From positions 1,922,001 to 1,986,000 of the forward strand of contig NZ_LR131273.1 in the NCBI RefSeq assembly GCF_900631615.1: a stretch of 64,000 nucleotides of DNA. The letters are read 5' to 3'. The stretch comes from Tsukamurella paurometabola (lineage in GTDB: Bacteria > Actinomycetota > Actinomycetes > Mycobacteriales > Mycobacteriaceae). The translations under genes and the position numbers were made by a program. This document shows positions 57,765 through 64,000 of this stretch, piece by piece (positions within the stretch are counted from its first letter, which is position 1; each line of letters opens with the position of its first letter). The notes below the pieces were generated by a model. That model was given only the letters and a program-made list of their open reading frames with translations, did no database searches and was not told the origin of the DNA.

Positions 57765-59521
57765 AGCCGGGTGGGCCTTTCAATCGGTGGTGGGTCCAGC
57801 GACTCAATCGGTGGTGGGTCCAGCGACGCAGGTAGCGCGTCGGAGGCAGTGCGTCGCCGGTGCTGCGGGAGCAGGCGGTCGTAGGCCGTAACGCTGGGCA
57901 GCGGTCGCCGGTCGGGTGGCAGGCCGGCGATCACCGCCGCGGGGTCTGCGAGCCGTCGTTGGGTGAGGCTGACAACTCGTTGCTCGCGTCGTTCGGCATG
58001 GCGATCGAGATGACGGCCAGCGTTGGCCCCACCTGTCTGGTCGGCAGCGACCGAGGCGTGCGCGAGCAGGCGGGCTTCGGCGCGGCGAGCCTCAACGGCG
58101 ACGACCTCGGCGCTCACCGCCCCGACCCGCAATGCAGCATCGATGCCGGCGATCACCGCCGCGGCGGGCAGGCTGCGGTGCAGCAGCAGGACGTCGATCA
58201 GCTCGCTGGTGCCGTCGGTGTCGCCGTTGACTCGTCGGGCGGCGGCCCAGAACGCATCATGGCTGGCGGTGAACACCCCGGCAGCGCGGGCCTGCGCCAA
58301 CGCCGTTGATCCCGGCAGGGCACCGGGTTTGAACTTGAGCACCTCGAGGTAGTGGTCGAGGTCGATCTTCGCGGTGCCGCGGCCGGCGACCCGTGGATGC
58401 CGCGCGACCAGGGTCCGGCCGTCGTAGACCAGCAGCTGGGAGGCTTGTAGTGAGACGCGGACTCGGCGGCCGATCAGGTGCGCCGGCACCGAATACTTCA
58501 CCATCCGAACGGTGATCATCGCCGACCGATCGACCCGTGGTGTGAGGATCAGGCCCGGGTCGAAATCCTCCACCGGCAGCGGCGCGAGCGCTGCTCGGTC
58601 GTGCTCGTAGTCCTGGCCGATGGTGCGCAGTCGTCCGTCGATCCGGCGGCCCTCGTCGCGGTCCTCCCAGGCTTTGATCTGCTCGTTGAGCTCATCGAGG
58701 GACTCGACCTGCGGCATTGGGGTCAGCCGGTTGCGGCGGAACCATCCGACCTCGCCTTCAACGCCGCCCTTCTCGTGCGCCCCGGCGATGCCGGGCTGGC
58801 AGTAGAACGGATCGAATCCGTAGTGCGAGTGAAACAACGTCCACCGCGGGTTCTCCTGTCGCCGCCGGTCTCCGCCCTGCAGGACCGCGACCACCGCCGA
58901 GGTGAGATTGTCGTAGCGGATATGCCGGGTCGGGACCCCGCCGAGCTCGCGGAACGCCTCGACGTGCCCTTCGAGGAACGCTTCCTGCCCGCCGGTCGGA
59001 TAGACCCGGTGAATGGCCTTGCCCGAGTGCGAGAGCCGGTAGACGAACATGTGGCACTTGGTCTTCACCCCGCCCAGGATCACCCAGACCTCGCCGAAGT
59101 CGACCTCCGCCTCCGCCCCGGATGCGTGGTCCTGGGCGATGAACACCTCCCGGCGGCGGCCGGCCTCCACCTCGATCTGCGCCCGCCGGACCCGCACGTA
59201 GTCCCGCACCGTCGAATACGACAACTCGACCGCATCGTGCTCGATCGCCAGGCGTTCCCGGATCCGCGTCGCGGTGTGCCGCTGCTTACGCGGAGCATCC
59301 AGATCCGACCGCAACATCTCATCAATCGCCGCCTTGAACCGGTCCAACCGCGGCGACGACCGCTCCGGCGTCTTCCGCGGCGGCGGCTCCGCCGATGACA
59401 ACGCCTGCCGCACCGTCCTCCGGTGCACGCCATGCTTGCGAGCCAACGCCCGGATACTCATGCCCTCGACCCGGGCGTCCCGCCGGATCTGCGCGAACAG
59501 CTCCACCTTCGATCCCATCAT
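57761..59521 (-). CDS. istA: IS21 transposase IstA
   Basis: A 586-residue DDE transposase. An N-terminal helix-turn-helix (ALARKHGVHRRTVRQAL, about residues 25-41) binds the ends. The DDE residues are Asp141 (EVDFGEVWV), Asp204 (HIRYDNLTSA) and probably Glu255 (EKGGVEGEVGW). The C-terminal half carries the beta-barrel segment VKYSVPAHLIGRRVRVSLQ. The last residues contain a duplicated SLDPPPIE caused by a 24-bp tandem repeat. The gene looks intact, so the element may still move. Confidence 0.95.
   Translation of the reverse strand: MMGSKVELFAQIRRDARVEGMSIRALARKHGVHRRTVRQALSSAEPPPRKTPERSSPRLDRFKAAIDEMLRSDLDAPRKQRHTATRIRERLAIEHDAVELSYSTVRDYVRVRRAQIEVEAGRRREVFIAQDHASGAEAEVDFGEVWVILGGVKTKCHMFVYRLSHSGKAIHRVYPTGGQEAFLEGHVEAFRELGGVPTRHIRYDNLTSAVVAVLQGGDRRRQENPRWTLFHSHYGFDPFYCQPGIAGAHEKGGVEGEVGWFRRNRLTPMPQVESLDELNEQIKAWEDRDEGRRIDGRLRTIGQDYEHDRAALAPLPVEDFDPGLILTPRVDRSAMITVRMVKYSVPAHLIGRRVRVSLQASQLLVYDGRTLVARHPRVAGRGTAKIDLDHYLEVLKFKPGALPGSTALAQARAAGVFTASHDAFWAAARRVNGDTDGTSELIDVLLLHRSLPAAAVIAGIDAALRVGAVSAEVVAVEARRAEARLLAHASVAADQTGGANAGRHLDRHAERREQRVVSLTQRRLADPAAVIAGLPPDRRPLPSVTAYDRLLPQHRRRTASDALPASLDPPPIESLDPPPIERPTRL
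57780..57827. repeat. Two tandem 24-bp repeats in the istA end
   Basis: Two exact copies of a 24-base unit (57780-57803 and 57804-57827) encode SLDPPPIE twice on the minus strand, close to the istA-istB overlap. They are in frame and probably arose by slippage. Confidence 0.9.
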
Positions 59522-59667
59522 TGGCCACCACCTGCTTCGGCTCGGAAACGATGTTCACGAGCAACCATCAGGTGGGGCCAGATCAAACCGTCGCAACACC
59601 ACCGGCGAGTCGCAAACGGGGCCAGGTCTAGCCGTCGAGCCGGGGCCTCTTCAAGCTGTCATAGCCA

Positions 59668-60548
59668 CCAGAACTGCAGGGAGGTGGCGATCACGCGCCA
59701 TCGCCAAGCTGGTCCGGGACACGCCCAGGATCAGCGACAGCAGCGACCCCACGGCGGCGATCGCGCCGCCGACACTGACCAGCGCGACGATCCCCGGAAC
59801 GCCGGCCACGCGAGCGACGTCGGTCAGCGGCGCCGCCGAGGCCGCCATCTGCTCCGGGCCCAGGACCGCCAGTGCCGTCGCCGCCACCACCGCGTACACG
59901 ACGAGCGTGATCGCCAACGCGATCGGAATGGCCCGGGGGATGGTGCCGCGCGTACCCGGCGAACGCGAAGAACAGCAGGCCTGCGGCCTGCAGTACCCCG
60001 TACACCGACACCGGCGAGGAGATCGCCAGCCGCTCCGCGTGCAGCGCTCCGGACCCCGCCGCCGACACCACGACCGCAGCGAGCACGGCGAGCACCACCG
60101 CCACAATCACCCGGGTCAGCAGCGCCGACTTCTGCACCCCGCGGTAGTTGACCGCCGTCAACACCACGACCGCGCCGACCGCTACGGCCAGCGCGTGCTC
60201 CGGCCACGCATACGCACCGACCGTCAACGCCATCGCCGCACACGAGGCGGTCTTGCCGACCACGAAGCTCCACCCGGCCAGATACCCCCAGAACGCGCCC
60301 AGGCGCTCACGCCCGTACACGTAGGTACCGCCGGACTGCGGGTACCGCGCGGCCAACCGCGCGGACGAGACCGCGTTGCAGTACGCGACCACCGCCGCGA
60401 CGGCAAGGCCGATCAGCAACGCGGAACCGGCCGCGGACGCCGCGGGCGCCAACGCGGCGAAGATCCCCGCTCCGATCATCGACCCCAAGCCGATGACCAC
60501 CGCGTCACCGACACCGAGCCTTCGTTGCAGCGCAGCCTGTTCGGACAC
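59668..60548 (-). pseudogene. Amino-acid permease, N-terminal part (frameshifted, cut by IS21)
   Basis: The start of an APC-superfamily amino-acid permease. GTG 60546-60548 has AGGAGG upstream. The sequence runs LGVGDAVVIGLGSMIGAGIF, the conserved first helix, then RYPQSGGTYVYGRERLG and VVGKTASCAAMALTVGAYAW. At about 59944-59957 the frame is broken (two bases missing or one extra); the correct frame resumes at TIPRAIPIALAITLVVYAVV and continues to SRTSLAMARDRHLPAVL at the insertion. The rest of the protein is at 56219-56602. Before decay the gene sat upstream of the PadR gene. Confidence 0.88.
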
Positions 60549-60595
60549 CGATCCTCCTCTGCTCTCGACCTGCCGACTTCGAGAACGGTAGTCGA

Positions 60596-60610
60596 TATCG
60601 AAATCCGATA
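60596..60610. promoter_or_regulatory. Short inverted repeat upstream of the permease
   Basis: TATCG-AAATC-CGATA (arms 60596-60600 and 60606-60610) lies 48 bases upstream of the permease start codon in a 191-base spacer. It may be a PadR-type operator, but the arms are short. Confidence 0.3.
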
Positions 60611-60739
60611 CCAGATCGTTGGTGGCCCGCCGACCTGGTGTTCATGCAGCGTTCACGCTCGGGCGGCAGTTCCAGCAGTCCCGAGCCCGGACGCGGGCGG
60701 GGTGTGGACCGCCGGTTTGCGGGCTGGCAGGCTCAGACC

Positions 60740-61126
60740 ATGACCGAGGACCTGACCGATGCTTCACTGGCGCGGATCCGCGCCCGTTTCCTTCCGGGCG
60801 CCTATCCGTCGCTCGACATCCGAGCGGGCTGGTACCAGCTGATCATCGACCTCGATCACGAGCTCAGTGCGATCGACCCCGACTATCAGCTGGTGCAGGT
60901 CAAGGAGAAGTTCGGCGGCCTGCGCTACTACGTCGAGTTCGAGCCGGACAAGTCCCGGCCCGGCTTCGATGATCTGATTCGGGCGGCCGAGCGGCGATCG
61001 GAGCGGATCTGTGAGGAATGCGGCGCGCAGGGTGCGCCCTCGCATCGCGGGAGCTGGGCCAGGACACTGTGCGCCGCCGACGCCGCGGCGAGCGGTTTCG
61101 TCCCGGACGCAGCACCGGCCGACTAA
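60740..61126 (+). CDS. Hypothetical protein with zinc-finger-like end, 128 aa
   Basis: Function unknown. The first half is soluble and aromatic-rich: LDIRAGWYQLIIDLDHELSAI, then YQLVQVKEKFGGLRYYVEFEP. Proteins with the core QVKEKFGGLRxY and a cysteine-rich end are common in bacteria as uncharacterised families. The C-terminal part has ERICEECGAQGAPSHRGSWARTLCAAD, giving C-x2-C and a later C that could bind zinc together with a His. ATG 60740 is chosen; the frame is open upstream to 60638. Confidence 0.7.
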   Translation: MTEDLTDASLARIRARFLPGAYPSLDIRAGWYQLIIDLDHELSAIDPDYQLVQVKEKFGGLRYYVEFEPDKSRPGFDDLIRAAERRSERICEECGAQGAPSHRGSWARTLCAADAAASGFVPDAAPAD

Positions 61127-61170
61127 ACCAGCCCCGGCCGACAAACGAACCTCGCCCCTGGCAGAGGTTT

Positions 61171-61503
61171 TCAGTTGCCGCGCTCGGCAAGGATTTGGTG
61201 CACGGGCACCGTCACCTCGTGATCGGCGAACGTGAGCGTGATGCCGACCTCCCGCACACCGGCGGCCATGAGATGCCGCTGGAGTTCCTCGAGCACCGCG
61301 GCGGCGCCATCGGGCTCGATCGGTGATCTTGTCGCGGCTACGGCGCCGTCGAGGGCCTGGACGGCCGCGCGGTACCGGCGGTCGATCAGGCTCATCTCGT
61401 CGACGATCGTGTCCACGCGGGTCCGCAGCTGCGGATCGGACAGGATCTGGGTCAACCGGTCGTTGCCGGAGACGAACTGCGCGGGCTTGTCGCTTCTCGC
61501 CAT
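61171..61503 (-). CDS. Hypothetical protein, 110 aa
   Basis: Not recognised. It is a predicted helical protein: MARSDKPAQFVSGNDRLTQIL, then RTRVDTIVDEMSLIDRRYRAAVQALDGAVAAT and a C-terminal beta segment VGITLTFADHEVTVPVHQIL. No signal or membrane segment. It lies downstream of the recombinase pair on the same strand (206-base gap with no other signal), so it could be part of the transposon. Confidence 0.5.
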   Translation of the reverse strand: MARSDKPAQFVSGNDRLTQILSDPQLRTRVDTIVDEMSLIDRRYRAAVQALDGAVAATRSPIEPDGAAAVLEELQRHLMAAGVREVGITLTFADHEVTVPVHQILAERGN

Positions 61504-61709
61504 AGCCGCCAGTATCCACCCCAGGGACCCGGTTTCGGGAGCGACAGACCTGCGCGCGTCGCGGATCATCAGCCGCGCCAACGAGGACGTCACCGACACC
61601 GCAGGCCCCGCGGTGCAGGATCTGAGGTCGGTGACCCGGGACAGGCCCGGGCCGGGTGAGGACTGCACTCGGCTGCTGCAGGAGCCGATCAGCTGCGAGG
61701 CCCGGGTGG

Positions 61710-62135
61710 TCAGTCCGGTGAGAGGTCGTCGATCTCCCCGTGCAGCCGGGCGATGGTGCTCTCGAGCTGCTTGATCCGCCGGGTGAGCTCGGCGATCTTG
61801 GCGTCCTTGTGGCGTAGCCGCAGATGCATTCCCGCGATGACCCCGGCGTCAGGATCGGCCGCTCCCTGCGGCGGCCCGGCCACAGCTGAGCCGCCGGCGG
61901 GACGATCGGGCGCTCTGGCGGTCCGGCGTTGGCGGTGGATCTTCTCGAGCAGCTTCTCGTGCCGGTAGACGGTGGCGCGGGCCAGACCGGCCCGGCGGGC
62001 GACGGCCGCGACGCTGATGGCCTCACCGTCGCGGCGCATCTGCTTGAGCGCCTTCTCGATGCTGCGCCTGGACTCCTCGGATCGGGATGCGGCACTGTCG
62101 GCCAGCGCGGTGAGCGAGGCTTCGTTGGCCGTCAT
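61710..62135 (-). CDS. DUF6262-type (TnpC-like) transposon protein
   Basis: A 141-residue protein with an N-terminal helix-turn-helix (RRSIEKALKQMRRDGEAISVAAVARRAGLARATVYRHEKLLEKI) and a C-terminal coiled coil (HKDAKIAELTRRIKQLESTIARLHGEIDDL). This matches the small accessory protein (TnpC, DUF6262) that accompanies tyrosine recombinases in Tn554-like elements. It overlaps the recombinase gene by 4 bases (ATGA). Confidence 0.8.
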   Translation of the reverse strand: MTANEASLTALADSAASRSEESRRSIEKALKQMRRDGEAISVAAVARRAGLARATVYRHEKLLEKIHRQRRTARAPDRPAGGSAVAGPPQGAADPDAGVIAGMHLRLRHKDAKIAELTRRIKQLESTIARLHGEIDDLSPD

Positions 62136-64000
62136 GATTCGCCCGCCCGGCCCACCATCTCGCCGCCGTCCTCGCGGGCGTCGTTGATGCCGCGGCGATC
62201 GGTATCGATCCCGGGGGCGGCGCGGAGCGCCGATTCGTGGCTTCCGCGGGTCTGGATCTGCAGGATCGGCAGCCGATCGGCGGCGCCGGCGCCGGTCACC
62301 GTCGCGGTGTCTGCGGAGCTCGTGCCCGCTGATGCGTCGTCCTCGGCTGCGGTGAGGCGGGCGATGATCTGCTCGAGGGAATGCAGCTCCCGCAGCCGCT
62401 GGTGCACCCAGATGTTGTCATCGGTGAGGGTCCGGCCGGTCCGGGCGTGGAACTGCTCGCGGCGGACCTGCAGCAGGGCGGTGGTCGCGGCGTGCTGGGA
62501 GCGCAGCTCATCGAGGTGCGAGAGGTCGGTGGCGAAGTGCCCACAGGTCAGGCAGGCGTTGCCCTTGTCGCAGGTCTTCACCGGCGGCAGCAAGCACACA
62601 CCGTTGGGCAGGATCCGGTCGGTGCGTTTGGACAGCTGCGTCATGTCGTAGATGTCGCTGGGGCTGAGCGCGATATCGATGCCGCTGGCGCCGATCTTCT
62701 TGTGCTTGAGGAACTCCGCCTCCGACGTCGCGGCCAGCGTGGCGGCATACCGGAGTGTCATCTCGGGGCTCTTGTGCCCGAGATAGCGCTGCACGACATG
62801 CAGTGGTACGCCGTCGTTGAGTAGCTCGGTGGCGCGGGTGTGCCGCAGCCGATGGGTCTGGGTGAACCGTAGGGGCCGACCGGTGCTGTCGGTGAGGCCG
62901 TGGATCCGGTCGAGCTTGCTCAGGGCGGTCCGGTAGCTGTTGTAGGGGCGGTGTCGGCGGCCCTGGTGGTGATCGCGCAGCGGCACGAACAGGTACCGCG
63001 GCGACCAGTCCGGGTGCTCGGCGGCGAGCCAGGCCCGCTGCTCGGCGATCACGTTGACCACGGCCTGTTCGATCAGGATCGTCGGGATGACGCCGTCGAC
63101 CTTGGTCTGCTGGTATCGCAGCTTCGCCACGAACACCGCGTCATCGCCACCGGCAGCCCCGTCGGTGGCCCCGCCATTGACCCCGTCGATAACCCTGTCG
63201 CTGCCCCGGTCGGTAACCCCGTGGGTAACCCCGTCGCTGGACCTGTTGCCTGTCCTGTCCGGGTGCCCGCTGCTCGTACCAGCGCCGGGCGCGGCGCCGG
63301 CGGCGGGTCGCTCGAACCCGGGGATCGGCTCGATCGGGTCGAGGTCGAGCATGAGGATCTCCGAGGCCCGCCGTCCGGTGAGGGCCTGTAACAGCCAGAT
63401 CCGGGCCGCCTGCGGATCGCCCAGGCCGGCGATGAGCGAGACCGTCCCGTCGGGATGGGTGATGGTTACGTGCCGGCCGCGATCGGCGGCGAGGACATCG
63501 AGGTAGCAGAGCATCTGTTGCAGTTCCCCGGTGCTGTACCAGGTCAGTTCCCGGTTCCGCGGCGCGGCGCGGCGGCGGAACGCCGGGCCCCACAGCCGGG
63601 TGTGCGCGGGCCCGACCGCGCCCCACCGGGCGATACCGGTGGCAGCGGCGGCCTCGTCAGCGTGGTCGACCATGAAGGTGTAGAACACCTGCGTCTGCGA
63701 CACAGTCGCCTCGATCGCCGTGCCGGTCAGCCGCCGGTCCGGGCGGGCTGACGCTCCGGGGCTCCGCAGCCACGCCGCGAAATCGGTGAAGACCATCCGC
63801 AGCTGGGCCGGATCGTCGGCGAGGACCGGATCGGTCAGGTGCCCGGTGTCGGTGAGGAATCGCCCCAGGTGCCTGGCCGCCATCCTCGAGCGTTCCACCG
63901 CCGAGGACCAGCGCAGCAGCTCGGCGGTGATGGACACCCGTAACCAGAACCGCACCCCTTCGCGCAGCCAGACCGGTTCGATACCACCCAGCCGTGCGGC
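62132..64000 (-). CDS. Tn554-like tyrosine recombinase (partial, runs off right edge)
   Basis: A site-specific tyrosine recombinase of at least 622 residues; the 5' end lies beyond base 64000 because the frame stays open to the edge. The catalytic region shows Arg in LTGRRASEILMLDL, His-x2-Arg in THRLRHTRATELL, and the second His plus Tyr in YLGHKSPEMTLRYAATL. After it comes a Cys/His-rich segment (CLLPPVKTCDKGNACLTCGHFATDL), usual for Tn554 TnpB-type enzymes, then a tail. A Gly/Asp/Thr-rich insert with repeated TDG units lies in the middle (about 63130-63290). With the DUF6262 gene it forms the mobility module; a third recombinase may lie to the right. Confidence 0.88.
   Translation of the reverse strand, partial: AARLGGIEPVWLREGVRFWLRVSITAELLRWSSAVERSRMAARHLGRFLTDTGHLTDPVLADDPAQLRMVFTDFAAWLRSPGASARPDRRLTGTAIEATVSQTQVFYTFMVDHADEAAAATGIARWGAVGPAHTRLWGPAFRRRAAPRNRELTWYSTGELQQMLCYLDVLAADRGRHVTITHPDGTVSLIAGLGDPQAARIWLLQALTGRRASEILMLDLDPIEPIPGFERPAAGAAPGAGTSSGHPDRTGNRSSDGVTHGVTDRGSDRVIDGVNGGATDGAAGGDDAVFVAKLRYQQTKVDGVIPTILIEQAVVNVIAEQRAWLAAEHPDWSPRYLFVPLRDHHQGRRHRPYNSYRTALSKLDRIHGLTDSTGRPLRFTQTHRLRHTRATELLNDGVPLHVVQRYLGHKSPEMTLRYAATLAATSEAEFLKHKKIGASGIDIALSPSDIYDMTQLSKRTDRILPNGVCLLPPVKTCDKGNACLTCGHFATDLSHLDELRSQHAATTALLQVRREQFHARTGRTLTDDNIWVHQRLRELHSLEQIIARLTAAEDDASAGTSSADTATVTGAGAADRLPILQIQTRGSHESALRAAPGIDTDRRGINDAREDGGEMVGRAGES

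Larger units (their letters stand above)
56603..59667 (-). mobile_element. IS21-family insertion sequence, 3,065 bp
   Basis: The ends are inverted repeats: TGGCTATGTCAAGTTGATCT at the left and, read inward from the right, TGGCTATGACAGCTTGAAGA. The element is flanked by a 6-base target duplication CCAGAA (56597-56602 and 59668-59673). Removing it with one copy joins the permease halves in frame (HLPAVLAAVHPKFGVPHH), which proves the boundaries. Several GGGGCC-containing subterminal repeats lie inside each end (right: 59574, 59618, 59642; left, inverted: 56623, 56647), as expected for multiple IstA-binding sites. It carries istA, istB and one extra small gene. Confidence 0.93.

Overview
The window is high-GC DNA (roughly 70%) from an actinobacterium of the order Mycobacteriales. 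From about 11.8 to 52.9 kb the gene order largely follows the Mycobacterium tuberculosis block Rv3682 to Rv3659c: ponA2, whiB4, the Get3/ArsA-like ATPase pair, ridA, a metallo-beta-lactamase-fold hydrolase, crp, nth, a TlpA-like thioredoxin, a CoA-type Nudix hydrolase, marP, an EphE-like hydrolase, a holin-family membrane protein, acs, the dpp peptide transporter, an Rv3662c-like protein, an Rv3661-like HAD protein, ssd and a tadA-type ATPase. A Tsukamurella- or Gordonia-like genus is my inference, not something the sequence proves.

Left edge (1-3.8 kb): the end of an integrative element. It carries a small membrane protein, a serine recombinase, a stand-alone protein resembling the coiled-coil region of gyrase subunit A, and unknown genes. 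It stops at a duplicated 3' half of tRNA-Pro(GGG) at 3749-3792, a classic attachment-site scar. The intact tRNA should lie left of the window.

3.8-11.8 kb: a copper-type locus (two CsoR-like operators, a His-rich metal-binding protein, an MFS transporter with a Cys-rich tail), then a methyltransferase, a thioesterase-enoyl-CoA hydratase pair, and a PaaX-type regulator divergent from an AidB-like acyl-CoA dehydrogenase.

11.8-29.7 kb: conserved core of cell-wall synthesis (ponA2), redox sensing (whiB4), cAMP-type regulation (crp), DNA repair (nth), acid/redox stress (marP) and Na+/H+ antiport (nhaA). Several operons use 4-bp ATGA or GTGA overlaps.

29.7-37.1 kb: one very large gene of about 2,450 codons. 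It encodes a secreted protein with a signal peptide, a two-cysteine loop, a Gly/Phe-rich repeat domain, an Ala-rich rod of about 2,000 residues and a Ser/Gly tail. An in-frame TAG stop separates the signal peptide from the rest. This is the most novel item in the window.

37.3-52.9 kb: mug glycosylase, an ABC-2 exporter, acs, dppA-B-C-DF, a degenerate Fic-like protein, and a 431-bp gap that by position and signals should encode the Ms1/MTS2823 RNA. Then come HAD, ssd and a tadA ATPase.

52.9 kb to the end: tadA is cut at about 52,897 by an accessory island. The island carries a DUF2231 protein, a VIT1-like transporter, an ArsR regulator divergent from a His-rich nickel/cobalt transporter, a PadR regulator, an amino-acid permease pseudogene split by an IS21-family element (56603-59667, 6-bp target duplication CCAGAA), and a Tn554-like recombinase plus its DUF6262 partner at the right edge.
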